From NCBI RefSeq assembly GCF_036511935.1, contig NZ_AP028878.1:434001-498000 (forward strand): a stretch of 64,000 nucleotides of DNA, written 5' to 3'. This DNA is from Marinobacter nanhaiticus D15-8W (GTDB taxonomy: Bacteria; Pseudomonadota; Gammaproteobacteria; Pseudomonadales; Oleiphilaceae). Below the pieces are notes generated by a model. The model was not told where the DNA came from, searched no databases, and was given only the letters and a program-made list of their open reading frames with translations. The position numbers were made by a program, and so were the translations under genes. Below, one piece after another: positions 42,923 to 51,723 of the stretch; within the stretch, counting starts at the first letter, position 1; every line of letters begins with the position of its first letter.

Positions 42923-44107
42923 ATGTCTGACGCCGTAATCGTCTCCACCGCCCGTACCGGGCTGGGCAAATCCTATCGCGGTGCCCTGAACAACGCCCAC
43001 AGTGTCGACCTGGCTGGCCATGTGATCCAGCATGCGGTCCAACGTGCGGGTATCGACCCCGCCGTCGTCGAGGACGTGATCCTGGGCGCCACGTTCCACG
43101 AAGGCGCGCAGGGCAAGAACATGGCTCGCCTGGCCGCCGTGCGTGCCGGCCTGCCGGTAACGACCGCCGGCCTGTCCATCAACCGTTTCTGCAGCTCCGG
43201 TCTGCAGTCCATCGCCCTGGCGTCCCAGCGCATCGTTTCAGAGAAAGTGCCCGCGATGGTCGCTGGCGGTGTGGAGTCCATCAGCTTGGTGCAGAACGAC
43301 AAAATCAACCAGTTCCGCGCCACCAATGAATGGCTGATGAAGAACAAGCCAGAGCTGTACCTGTCCATGATCGAAACCGCGGACATTGTGGCCAAGCGCT
43401 ACAACATTAGCCGTGAGGCCCAGGACGAGTACGCCCTGGTCAGCCAGCAGCGGACTGCCGCGGCGCAGGAAAAGGGCTACTTCGACGACGAGATCGTGCC
43501 CTACGATGCCACCATGTTGGTGAAGGACAAGGAAACCGGCGAGGTGAGCGAAAAGCAAGTCACCCTGACCAAGGATGAGTGCAACCGTCCGAATACCACC
43601 CTGGAAGGTCTGGCCGGCCTGAATCCGGTACGTGGTGACGACCAGTTCGTTACGGCCGGTAATGCGAGCCAGTTGTCCGACGGTGCATCGGTTTGTGTGG
43701 TGATGGACAGCACGTACGCCGAAAAGAACAACATCGAGCCCATGGGGATCTTCCGTGGTTTTGCCGTTGCTGGTTGCGAGCCGGATGAAATGGGTATTGG
43801 CCCGGTCTATGCCATCCCGCGTCTGCTGGAACGCACCGGGCTAAAGATGGACGATATCGACCTGTGGGAGTTGAACGAAGCCTTTGCTTCCCAGGTGGTC
43901 TATTGCCGTGATCGCCTGGGGATTCCCATGGACAAGCTGAACGTCAACGGCGGCTCGATCTCCATTGGCCACCCCTACGGTGTTACGGGCTCCCGTTTGA
44001 CCGGCCATGCGCTGATCGAAGGCAAACGCCGCGGCGCCAAGTATGTCGTGGTGACCATGTGTATTGGTGGTGGTCAGGGTGCGGCTGGATTGTTTGAGGT
44101 CGTTTAA
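42923..44107 (+). CDS. acetyl-CoA C-acyltransferase (thiolase)
   Basis: Thiolase of 394 residues. Cys90 lies in [11 protein letters not shown], the His is in [19 protein letters not shown] (near 349) and the second catalytic Cys in [18 protein letters not shown] (near 380). The sequence is of the FadA/acetyl-CoA acyltransferase group rather than the PcaF type. It follows the bifunctional hydratase/dehydrogenase by 87 bp and probably completes the same beta-oxidation cycle. CCGAGGA lies upstream of the ATG. A REP-like repeat follows the gene. Confidence 0.94.
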   Translation: MSDAVIVSTARTGLGKSYRGALNNAHSVDLAGHVIQHAVQRAGIDPAVVEDVILGATFHEGAQGKNMARLAAVRAGLPVTTAGLSINRFCSSGLQSIALASQRIVSEKVPAMVAGGVESISLVQNDKINQFRATNEWLMKNKPELYLSMIETADIVAKRYNISREAQDEYALVSQQRTAAAQEKGYFDDEIVPYDATMLVKDKETGEVSEKQVTLTKDECNRPNTTLEGLAGLNPVRGDDQFVTAGNASQLSDGASVCVVMDSTYAEKNNIEPMGIFRGFAVAGCEPDEMGIGPVYAIPRLLERTGLKMDDIDLWELNEAFASQVVYCRDRLGIPMDKLNVNGGSISIGHPYGVTGSRLTGHALIEGKRRGAKYVVVTMCIGGGQGAAGLFEVV

Positions 44108-44182
44108 CACCGTTGAGGCCTGGGCCGTTGTTGTGCGTGGCGAGGTGGTTGCCACGGGTTCGCAGCGGCAGGGGAGGCGAGG

Positions 44183-44284
44183 GGCGCCCATGGCGCCTCA
44201 GAAGCTGAAGCTTCTGCTACATGCTCGAGTTGGTTGCAAAATGTAGCCGACGCTTCAGCTTCGGAGCAGCCCGTAAGGGCTGCC
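44183..44284. repeat. REP-like palindromic repeat pair (R4)
   Basis: A GGCGCC-CAT-GGCGCC hairpin is followed by TCAGAAGCTGAAGCTTCTGC and TACA, then an inverted unit TGTAGCCGACGCTTCAGCTT and CGGAG with a GCAGCCC-GTAA-GGGCTGC hairpin. This copy is uninterrupted and shows the pre-insertion sequence of the MITE site. Confidence 0.88.
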
Positions 44285-44369
44285 ACTCGCTCTTCAGGCC
44301 GCCTCAGCCGACAAACCCGAACTGCAAAAACTGTACAAGCAGCCAAACCGATAACAATAGGGCTTTACC

Positions 44370-46172
44370 ATGCAGCAGCGCATCATTAATCCCCAGGATC
44401 TGGCCTTCCAACTCTTCGAACTGCACCGCACCGAAGATGTTTTGAACTATGACCGCTACGCCGATCACAGCCTGGAAACCCTACAGGCGGCACTCGATCT
44501 GGCATTGAAAGTCGCGGCGGAAGAGTTTGCGCCTCACGCCCGACTGGTGGATGAGGAAGAGCCTACCTTCGAGAGCGGCCGCGTCACCATGCGTCCTGAG
44601 GTCAAGAAGGCATTGGATGTGCTGCGCGAAACCGGTCTGATGGCCGCTGGCCAGAGCTACGAGCGTGGCGGTATGCAACTCCCCGCAGCCGTAGCGCAGA
44701 TGTGCGTGGGCATGCTCAAGGGCGCCAACGTCGGCACCCAGGGGTATGCGGGTCTGACCATCGCTGCCGCCAACCTGATCCTGGCCCATGGCTCTGAAGA
44801 ACAGAAACAGCGTTACGCCGATCACATGCTGGCGGGCCGCTTCTTCGGCACCATGTGCCTGACCGAGCCGCACGCCGGTTCCTCCCTGGGCGATCTGCGC
44901 ACCCGTGCCGAGCCCCAGGACGACGGTAGCTACCGGCTCAAGGGCAACAAGATCTATATCTCCGCCGGCGACCACGAGCTGAGCGAGAACATCATTCACA
45001 TGGTGCTTGCCCGCTTGCCGGATGCGCCTCCTGGCGTGAAGGGGATTTCCCTGTTCCTGGTGCCCAAGTCCCTGGTGAACGAGGACGGCAGTCTCGGTGA
45101 ACGGAATGATGTCGCCCTGGCCGGCCTGATCCACAAGATGGGTTATCGCGGTACCACGTCCACCATGCTCAATTTCGGCGAGAAGGACGGCGCGGTGGGC
45201 TATCTGGTGGGAGAGCCGCACAAGGGCCTGGCAGCCATGTTCCACATGATGAACGAGGCGCGGATCGGCGTGGGCCTGGGCGCCGTTATGTTGGGCTATA
45301 CCGGCTACCTGCATGCACTGGAGTACGCTCGCGAGCGCAGGCAGGGTCGCCCCATGGGCGAGAAGGATCCGGCAACGCCCCAGGTGCCGCTAATCCGTCA
45401 TGCCGATATCCGCCGGATGCTGCTGACCCAGAAGGCCTATGTCGAAGGTGGTCTGGCCCTGTGCCTGGAAGGCGCGCGGCTGGTGGACGAGAAAAAGTTC
45501 GCCGCGTCCGACACCGAGCGCGCGGAAGCCGCCGGCGTGTTGGACCTGCTGACCCCGCTGATCAAGTCCTGGCCCTCCCAGTTCTGCCTTGAAGCCAACA
45601 GCCTGGCGATCCAGGTTCACGGCGGCTACGGCTATACCCGCGAGTACCCGGTGGAACAGTTCTACCGGGACAATCGCCTGAACCCGATCCATGAGGGCAC
45701 CCACGGCATCCAGGGGCTCGACCTGCTGGGCCGCAAGGTCATCATGGCCAACGGCGAATACTACAATGCGCTGATGGGCAGGATACGCCGTACCATCAAA
45801 GAAGCGCGGGAAGTGGCCGAACTCAAGGACAGCGCCGAACGCCTGCAGGTCGCCATCGAACAGATGGCCCAGGCGACCGACGCCATCAATAAGGTACGCG
45901 CCTCCGGAGAAACCGAGCGGGCGTTAGCCAATGCCTCCCTTTATCTGGAAGCGTTCGGCCATACCGTGGTTGGGTGGCTCTGGCTGCGCCAGGCTCAGGT
46001 CGCCCTGCAGGGGATCGCCAACAGCGGTCCGCAGACCGAGGAATTCTACCGCGGCAAGCTGAAAGCCTGTGATTACTTCGCCCGTTACGAATTGCCACGG
46101 GTGGCGTCGCTGGCAGGACTGTTGGCGGAAGTCGACGGGACGGCCCTGAATATTGCCGATGCCGAATTTTAG
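44370..46172 (+). CDS. acyl-CoA dehydrogenase, 600-residue type (DmdC-like)
   Basis: Large acyl-CoA dehydrogenase of 600 residues. The standard ACAD core spans about 40-465 (CLTEPHAGSSLGDLRTRA near 163; QVHGGYGYTREYPVEQFYRDNRLNPIHEGTHGIQ near 412-445, with the catalytic Glu in HEGT). A C-terminal helical extension of about 130 residues follows. This size and extension match the DmdC / acyl-CoA dehydrogenase C-terminal-domain group, which includes 3-methylmercaptopropionyl-CoA dehydrogenase and general long-chain enzymes. It is probably co-regulated with the upstream beta-oxidation pair, though a repeat lies between. A substrate role in DMSP metabolism cannot be claimed without dmdB/dmdD neighbours. 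The stop codon abuts the repeat at 46172. Confidence 0.92.
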   Translation: MQQRIINPQDLAFQLFELHRTEDVLNYDRYADHSLETLQAALDLALKVAAEEFAPHARLVDEEEPTFESGRVTMRPEVKKALDVLRETGLMAAGQSYERGGMQLPAAVAQMCVGMLKGANVGTQGYAGLTIAAANLILAHGSEEQKQRYADHMLAGRFFGTMCLTEPHAGSSLGDLRTRAEPQDDGSYRLKGNKIYISAGDHELSENIIHMVLARLPDAPPGVKGISLFLVPKSLVNEDGSLGERNDVALAGLIHKMGYRGTTSTMLNFGEKDGAVGYLVGEPHKGLAAMFHMMNEARIGVGLGAVMLGYTGYLHALEYARERRQGRPMGEKDPATPQVPLIRHADIRRMLLTQKAYVEGGLALCLEGARLVDEKKFAASDTERAEAAGVLDLLTPLIKSWPSQFCLEANSLAIQVHGGYGYTREYPVEQFYRDNRLNPIHEGTHGIQGLDLLGRKVIMANGEYYNALMGRIRRTIKEAREVAELKDSAERLQVAIEQMAQATDAINKVRASGETERALANASLYLEAFGHTVVGWLWLRQAQVALQGIANSGPQTEEFYRGKLKACDYFARYELPRVASLAGLLAEVDGTALNIADAEF

Positions 46173-46522
46173 ATTCATTGCGGATACGCGTGAACGGGAG
46201 AGCGCCGCCTGACAAATATAACTACGGGCACCTGCGGCGCCTCAGAAGCTAAAGCGTCTGCTACATGCTCGAGTTTGATGCAAAGTGTAGCCGATGCTTC
46301 AGAGGGTGTTGCAAAACGTAGCGAGCGAAGGCCAGGCAAGGCGGAAATTCGCGAAAAAGCGCAGTTTACTGGTCGTAAATGAGCATTTTGAGGGAATTTC
46401 CAACGCCGCATGGCCGAGCGCAGTAGTTTTGCAACACCCTCTTCAGCTTCGGAGCAGCCTGTAGGGCTGCCTATTTCCGGGACGCTTTCGCGGTACGGCT
46501 TCCCGTTAAAATACGATGAATC
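46172..46522. repeat. composite repeat region (R5) with REP-like units and outer inverted ends
   Basis: The outer ends GATTCAT...GAACGGGA (46172-46199) and TCCCGTT...GATGAATC (46501-46522) are inverted relative to each other. Inside is a REP-like pair (46227-46471): GCGCCTCAGAAGCTAAAGCG onward, then TGTAGCCGATGCTTCAG, interrupted by the MITE-like element at 46303-46440, then CTTCGGAG and a GCAGCC-TGTA-GGGCTGC hairpin. Similar outer ends occur at 63234-63375. Confidence 0.8.
46303..46440 (-). mobile_element. 138-bp MITE-like element, copy B
   Basis: Same 15-bp terminal inverted repeats and same length as 27326-27463, but in the opposite orientation. It is flanked by CTTCAG at 46297-46302 and 46441-46446. 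It is inserted after the same base of the REP-like unit as copy A. About eight differences in 138 positions between copies, by eye. Non-autonomous: no reading frame of note. Confidence 0.9.
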
Positions 46523-46601
46523 GAGTTGAAGGGGCTGCTGTTAACGAATTTGCAGCACCACAGAGATAACTACAGATAACCATAAAAAGGGAGAACGAAT
46601 C

Positions 46602-47708
46602 ATGACGCGTGACGCAAAGGCTGTTATCTGCCGGGAATGGGGTAAGCCCATCACGGTGGAAACCATCAAAGTGGCTCCACCCAAGCGCAATGAAATCACC
46701 ATCAAGGTGGCGGCCTGTGGCGTGTGCCACAGCGACCTGTCGGCCACCACCGGCAAGATCCAGTACCCGCCGCCCCTGGTGCTGGGCCACGAAGCAGCCG
46801 GGGTCGTGATCGAAGTGGGTGAGGGTGTGACCGACTTCCAGGAAGGCGACCATGTGGTCAGTTCCTTCATCTCGATGTGTGGCAAGTGCCGCCAGTGCGT
46901 GCGCGGACGCCCGGTGCTGTGCGAGAACGCGCGCAAGGCGATGTTCACCCTGCCGGACGGCAGCGTGCGCACCACCGATGCCGACGGCAATGACCTGAAC
47001 GTGTTCGGCGCCTGCGGCGTGATGGCCGAATACGCCACCCTGCACGTGGACAATGCGGTCAAGATCGAGCAGGGCGTGCCGTTGCAGAACGCGGCGCTGG
47101 TGGGCTGCGCGGTGATGACCGGTGTCGGTGCCGTGTTCAATACGGCGAAGCTGGAACCGGGGTCCCGGGCGGCGGTCTTTGGTGTTGGCGGTGTCGGCCT
47201 CAATGCCATCCAGGGCTGCGCGACGGCCGGCGCGGAAATGATCGTTGCCGTGGACACCAGCGACAAGAAGCTGGAGATGGCCAAGGAATTCGGCGCCACC
47301 CATACGGTGAACATCAACGAAGTGGACGACGCCGCCAAGGCGGTGAAGAAGCTGACCGGTGGTGTGGACTACGCCTTTGAATGCGTCGGTGCCGGTGCGG
47401 TGGCTGCGCAAGCCTACAAGTGCCTGGGTCGAGGCGGCACTGCCGTGGTGGTCGGGGTGGCCGACCCCAAGGACAAGACGGAAATCGGAACGCTGTCCCT
47501 GCCCGCCGATGAGCGTACGCTCAAGGGTAGCTGGTTGGGTTCGGCCCGTCCGCAGCACGATTTTCCCCGTATCCTTGCGTTGTACAAGGCGGGCAAGCTC
47601 AAGCTCGACGAGCTGATCACCCAGACTTATAGCATCGACCAGGCCCCACAGGCGTTCGACGACATGGTTTCCGGCAAGAATGCCCGCGGCGTGATTGTCT
47701 TTGAATAA
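46602..47708 (+). CDS. zinc-dependent alcohol dehydrogenase (MDR, class III-like)
   Basis: Alcohol dehydrogenase of 368 residues. Catalytic zinc ligands are the Cys in ACGVCHSD (near 40), the His in LGHEAAG (near 62) and a later Cys (GCAVMTG, near 169). The structural zinc loop CGKCRQCVRGRPVLC (near 92-106) is complete. The nucleotide fold reads AAVFGVGGVGLNAIQ, with Asp after the second strand (VAVDTS) indicating NAD. AGGGAGAAC lies before the ATG. It forms an operon with the aldehyde dehydrogenase 21 bases downstream, so the pair would oxidise a primary alcohol to a carboxylic acid for CoA activation. Confidence 0.94.
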   Translation: MTRDAKAVICREWGKPITVETIKVAPPKRNEITIKVAACGVCHSDLSATTGKIQYPPPLVLGHEAAGVVIEVGEGVTDFQEGDHVVSSFISMCGKCRQCVRGRPVLCENARKAMFTLPDGSVRTTDADGNDLNVFGACGVMAEYATLHVDNAVKIEQGVPLQNAALVGCAVMTGVGAVFNTAKLEPGSRAAVFGVGGVGLNAIQGCATAGAEMIVAVDTSDKKLEMAKEFGATHTVNINEVDDAAKAVKKLTGGVDYAFECVGAGAVAAQAYKCLGRGGTAVVVGVADPKDKTEIGTLSLPADERTLKGSWLGSARPQHDFPRILALYKAGKLKLDELITQTYSIDQAPQAFDDMVSGKNARGVIVFE

Positions 47709-47729
47709 AACCCACTTTGAGGAATGAAG

Positions 47730-49145
47730 ATGAAGAACCTGAGCAAGCTCTACATCAACGGCCAGTGGGAAGACTGGAGCGGCGATACCCTTAATGTCTA
47801 CGAAGCCGCCACGGGGGAAGTAATGGCCAAGGTGCCAGCGGCCGGCCGGTCCGACATGGAGCGGGCCATAGAAGCCGCTCACAATGCTTTCGAGAGCTGG
47901 TCCGAAACCTCGCTGGACGAGCGACTGAAGATCCTCAAGCAATTGCTGGACGGCTTGAAGGAACGGGCACCGGAGATTGCCGAAACGGTGAGCCGGGAAG
48001 TGGGTATGCCGGCCAAGCTGGCGGGCCAGATCCAGGCGGGTATGCCGATCGTCACCACCAAGTCCTATCTGGAGCTGCTGCCGGAGTTCCAGTTCAGCGA
48101 GCAGGTCGGCAACTCCGAAGTGCAGTACACGCCCGTGGGTGTCGTCGGCTGTATCACGCCCTGGAACTATCCGTTGCACCAGGTGATGCTGAAAGTGGTG
48201 CCGGCCATGGCTGCAGGCTGCACAGTGGTTCTCAAGCCCAGTGAAATCGCGCCAGGCAGTGCGTTTATCCTGTCGGAAATCCTCGACGCGACCGACCTGC
48301 CCAAGGGTGTGTTCAACATGGTTTGTGGTCTGGGCCAGGAGGTGGGCGACACGCTGATCAAGCATCCGCAGGTGAGCATGGTCTCCTTTACCGGCTCCAC
48401 CCGCACCGGGCACTTGATCGCCCACGCCGCCGCCGACGATTTCAAACGCTACGCGCTGGAAATGGGCGGCAAATCAGCGTCGGTCGTCCTGCCGGATGCG
48501 GACCTGAAAGCCGCAGTGAAGGGCACGATCAACAACTGCCTGCTCAATTCCGGCCAGACCTGCACTGCGCTGACCCGCATGCTGGTACCCGCAGAAAAGC
48601 ACGACGAAGCCTGCGAGCTGGCAGCTGAAGCCGTGGCCAAGATGACGCCGGGCAACCCGCTGGAAGAGACCACGCGTCTTGGGCCGCTGGCCTCTGCACA
48701 GCAGCGCGACAAAGTGTTCGAGTATATCCGCCTGGGTATCGAAGAGGGCGCGACCCTCGTGGCCGGTGGCGCCGAGGCGCCGGAAGGCTTGGATAAAGGC
48801 TACTTCGTCAAGGCGACGGTATTCGGCAACGTGAAGCCGGATAGCCGTATTGCCCAGGAGGAGATCTTCGGCCCTGTTCTGTGTGTCATTCCCTACAACG
48901 ACGAAGCCGAAGCGGTGAAGATCGCCAACGGCACGGCGTATGGTCTGTCCGGAGCGGTCTGGTCCGGCGATGCCGACAAGGCGAAGAAGATTGCCGGCAA
49001 GCTGCGCACCGGTCAGGTGTTTGTCAATGGCGGTGCCTTTAATCCACAGGCGCCGTTTGGCGGTTTTGGTCATTCCGGCGTGGGCCGGGAATTCGGAAAA
49101 TGGGGCCTCGAGGAATTCCTGGAGGTACGTTCTCTCCAGCTTTAA
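47730..49145 (+). CDS. NAD(P)-dependent aldehyde dehydrogenase
   Basis: Aldehyde dehydrogenase of 471 residues. Catalytic Cys278 (LLNSGQTCTALTR), general-base Glu244 (YALEMGGKSA), the oxyanion Asn in ITPWNYPLH (near 146) and the FTGSTRTG cofactor loop (near 220) are all visible. ATG 47730 is chosen because GAGG ends 7 bases upstream; ATG 47724 would leave almost no spacing. It is translated with the alcohol dehydrogenase and 57 bp before a thioesterase gene. The preferred aldehyde is unknown. Confidence 0.95.
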   Translation: MKNLSKLYINGQWEDWSGDTLNVYEAATGEVMAKVPAAGRSDMERAIEAAHNAFESWSETSLDERLKILKQLLDGLKERAPEIAETVSREVGMPAKLAGQIQAGMPIVTTKSYLELLPEFQFSEQVGNSEVQYTPVGVVGCITPWNYPLHQVMLKVVPAMAAGCTVVLKPSEIAPGSAFILSEILDATDLPKGVFNMVCGLGQEVGDTLIKHPQVSMVSFTGSTRTGHLIAHAAADDFKRYALEMGGKSASVVLPDADLKAAVKGTINNCLLNSGQTCTALTRMLVPAEKHDEACELAAEAVAKMTPGNPLEETTRLGPLASAQQRDKVFEYIRLGIEEGATLVAGGAEAPEGLDKGYFVKATVFGNVKPDSRIAQEEIFGPVLCVIPYNDEAEAVKIANGTAYGLSGAVWSGDADKAKKIAGKLRTGQVFVNGGAFNPQAPFGGFGHSGVGREFGKWGLEEFLEVRSLQL

Positions 49146-49202
49146 TCGGTGGTTTAATAGGTGCCTATCTTTCTAGGCGCCTAATTCAGGAGATCAACAA
49201 CG

Positions 49203-49634
49203 ATGAGCAGTGTCTGGACCCATACCCCGACCGTGGAAGAAATGCAGGTACACAGCGAGAACACTGCTGTAAGTACCATGGGTATTGAGTTCCTCGAAGC
49301 CGGGGACGATTACCTCAAGGCGCGGATGCCGGTGGACCAGCGTACCGTGCAACCGTTTGGCATTCTCCATGGCGGGGCGTCGGTGGTGCTGGCGGAAACC
49401 CTCGGTAGCGTTGCCGCCAACCATTGCCTGCGTAAGCCGACCCAGGCGGCGGTGGGTCTGGAAATCAACGCCAACCATATCCGCTCGGTCTCATCTGGTT
49501 GGGTCTACGGCACGGCGCGGCCCCACCATATTGGCGGCTCGACCCAGGTTTGGGAGATTCGCATTGAGGACGAGCAGGGCCGGCTGACCTGCATTTCCCG
49601 TATTACGATGGCTGTGATCAACAGGCCAGGGTGA
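49203..49634 (+). CDS. hotdog thioesterase, MenI/EntH (YdiI/YbdB)-like
   Basis: Acyl-CoA thioesterase of 143 residues. The segment QPFGILHGGASVVLAETLGSVA (about 50-71) with HGG and the catalytic Glu is the signature of the YdiI/YbdB hotdog group (Glu type), unlike the Asp-type PaaI thioesterase at 14256. These enzymes hydrolyse aromatic or acyl CoA and carrier-protein thioesters. It is probably the third gene of the alcohol/aldehyde dehydrogenase operon. CAGGAGATC lies upstream of the ATG. Confidence 0.9.
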   Translation: MSSVWTHTPTVEEMQVHSENTAVSTMGIEFLEAGDDYLKARMPVDQRTVQPFGILHGGASVVLAETLGSVAANHCLRKPTQAAVGLEINANHIRSVSSGWVYGTARPHHIGGSTQVWEIRIEDEQGRLTCISRITMAVINRPG

Positions 49635-49710
49635 TAGCTCGACTACAATCAGCCTCGATCAAGTGGAGGGTCGATCGGATCCTCTGCTTGTTTTCGTCTT
49701 GGACGTTCCT

Positions 49711-50334
49711 TCAGGGCTGACCGCCCAGCAGAATACGCACCGCCTTACACGCTTCCTCCAGTTCCTCTTCCTGTGGCTCCCGGCCGCAAATCACGTCGCT
49801 GTAGAGGCAGGATTCGGCCAGTCGCACCATAAAGTAGGACAGGCTCTCGGTCTTCATGGCCGGTTGTTTCAAGTAACCGCCGTCAATCTGTTCCCAGAGT
49901 AGCCGTGTGTTCGATTGGACCACGCGGCTATGCAGCGTCGAACTGGTGGAGGTCAAAATACGCAAGGCGTACTCAGGATCTTCGCCGATAAAGCGTCGCA
50001 GGGCGGTGTCGTTAAGCAGGGCGGCGTTGATGCGGTGGTAAACGCCGACAATGTAGTCGATGCCTTGACCCTGCACTTCGCGGCGGGCGCGATCGCGAAG
50101 CGGGGCGTAGAGCGACCAGAGGATCTCCCCCAGCAGCAGGTCCTTGTTGCCGACCCAGCGAAACAGGGTGGCGCGACCGATATTCAATTCCTCGGCAAGG
50201 GACGCCAGGTGAATGCGCTCACCTTTGAGCCATTGGTCGCGGGCCTTGCGAAAAGCATCGTCGGGCGTGGCCCTCGTCGGGCGGGATGACGATTCAGACA
50301 GCGCCGCCTCGGCGGTAGTTACTTGCTTCGTCAC
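49711..50334 (-). CDS. TetR-family regulator, QsdR-like
   Basis: Regulator of 207 residues. The N-terminal helix-turn-helix is at about residues 38-62 (LASLAEELNIGRATLFRWVGNKDLL), the TetR form with Trp-Val in place of Tyr-His in the recognition helix. A C-terminal ligand domain follows (IDYIVGVYHRINAALL...MVRLAESCLYSDVICGREP), which resembles the QsdR C-terminal domain. It is convergent with the thioesterase operon and divergent from the flavoprotein gene at 50734. Acyl-CoA or related ligands are common for such regulators; the actual ligand is unknown. Confidence 0.88.
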   Translation of the reverse strand: MTKQVTTAEAALSESSSRPTRATPDDAFRKARDQWLKGERIHLASLAEELNIGRATLFRWVGNKDLLLGEILWSLYAPLRDRARREVQGQGIDYIVGVYHRINAALLNDTALRRFIGEDPEYALRILTSTSSTLHSRVVQSNTRLLWEQIDGGYLKQPAMKTESLSYFMVRLAESCLYSDVICGREPQEEELEEACKAVRILLGGQP

Positions 50335-50733
50335 AGTAGCATTGTCCTCATTTGGTCAGGCATTTCTTATTTATTTGCATTAAGTATACATTTCCAAATT
50401 CGCATGCCGAACAAAGCAGTGCACATTGTTTACAGACGTGGGTCGTAGGACGAAGGGGGTTTGGCCTCGGCGACATATCGCGAGTGAACATGCCGGATCT
50501 TGTGCATGCTATTGAGGTCTCATGAGCGCCTGTTGGTTTTCATTCTAGCGTCACAGCGCCCATCCCGTTCTATTGCTGTCGCTAGAATAGCCCACCATCT
50601 GCAGCTCCCCTTCCCAAGACCGAGCCTGGTTGACGACTTGCAGAGCGCATTGATTTGATGTGTTTTGACGTCGATAATGAAATCAAGTTTCAACAAATAA
50701 AATAAACGCGTCACTATCGCCTGCGGGGAACCT
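50335..50733. other. intergenic region with a long inverted repeat
   Basis: No gene is seen in these 399 bases. ATTCTAGCG (50542-50550) and CGCTAGAAT (50580-50588) form a perfect 9-bp dyad extended inward by ACAGC/GCTGT. It may be a transcript hairpin or operator. AT-rich sequence at 50650-50710 is the probable promoter of the next gene. Confidence 0.55.
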
Positions 50734-51714
50734 ATGAAGACAAGAATCACTGACCTGTTCCAGATTGAGCACCCCATCATCCAGGGCGGCATGCACCATG
50801 TCGGTTATGCCGAACTCGCGGCCGCCGTCTCCAACGCGGGCGGTCTTGGCATCATTACCGGTCTGACCCAGCCGACGCCGGAAGACCTGGCCCGGGAAAT
50901 TTCACGCTGTCGGGATATGACCGACAAGCCCTTCGGCGTCAACCTGACCTTCCTGCCCAGCTTCAAGGCGCCACCGTATCCCGAATACATCCAGGCGATT
51001 ATCGAGGGTGGCGTAAAGGCGGTGGAAACGGCGGGCCGCAGTCCCGAGCAATACATGCCTTCCCTGAAAGAAGCCGGCATCAAGGTGATCCACAAATGCA
51101 CGTCCGTGCGTCACGCGCTCAAGGCAGAGAAGATCGGCTGTGACGCCGTGAGCGTCGACGGGTTCGAGTGTGGCGGCCATCCCGGCGAGGACGATATTCC
51201 CAACTTCATACTGTTACCGCGGGCAGCGGAAGAGCTGGGTATTCCCTTCGTCGCATCCGGTGGCATGGCTGACGGCCGCAGCCTCGTGGCTGCCATGGCC
51301 CTGGGCGCCGAAGGCATGAATATGGGGACCCGCTTTATCGCCACCATCGACGCCCCGGTGCATGACAACGTCAAACAGGCGCTGCTGGAAGCGGACGAGC
51401 GCCAGACCCGCCTGATCATGCGTAACCTCCGCAATACCGAGCGGGTCATGAAGAATGCGGCTGTGGACGAGATTATTCGCATCGAAGCGCTCAAGGGCGA
51501 GGCCGTGGCGATCGACGATATCCGTCACCTGGTCACCGGTGTGCAGGGTCGCAAGGTGCTGCAGGATGGTGAGATGGATGCGGCGGCCTGGAGCTGCGGT
51601 ATGGTGGCCGGGTTGATCCACGACATTCCCAGTTGTGCGGAGCTGATCGGGCGTATCATGAAGCAGGCAGAAACCATCATCAGCCAACGGCTGGCGGGCT
51701 TCGTCCAGTCATAA
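50734..51714 (+). CDS. nitronate monooxygenase / NAD(P)H:quinone reductase-family flavoprotein
   Basis: FMN-dependent TIM-barrel protein of 326 residues. The opening HPIIQGGMHHVGYAELAAAVSNAGGLG, the DAVSVDGFECGGHPGEDD segment (near 133-150) and VASGGMADGRSLVAAMALGAEGMNMGTRF (near 171-200) are the NMO/2-nitropropane dioxygenase family hallmarks. The His in ECGGHPG is the usual catalytic residue of class I NMO. The enzyme resembles PA1024-type proteins, which act as NADH:quinone reductases, so either activity is possible. AGGGGAACCT precedes the ATG. It is followed 9 bases later by the SMP-30 gene. Confidence 0.92.
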   Translation: MKTRITDLFQIEHPIIQGGMHHVGYAELAAAVSNAGGLGIITGLTQPTPEDLAREISRCRDMTDKPFGVNLTFLPSFKAPPYPEYIQAIIEGGVKAVETAGRSPEQYMPSLKEAGIKVIHKCTSVRHALKAEKIGCDAVSVDGFECGGHPGEDDIPNFILLPRAAEELGIPFVASGGMADGRSLVAAMALGAEGMNMGTRFIATIDAPVHDNVKQALLEADERQTRLIMRNLRNTERVMKNAAVDEIIRIEALKGEAVAIDDIRHLVTGVQGRKVLQDGEMDAAAWSCGMVAGLIHDIPSCAELIGRIMKQAETIISQRLAGFVQS

Positions 51715-51723
51715 GGAGACGGT

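Noticed and set aside
46506..48425. Open frame of 639 codons on the minus strand
   Set aside because: Antisense to the alcohol and aldehyde dehydrogenase genes, whose catalytic motifs are intact. It is Gly/His-rich shadow sequence.
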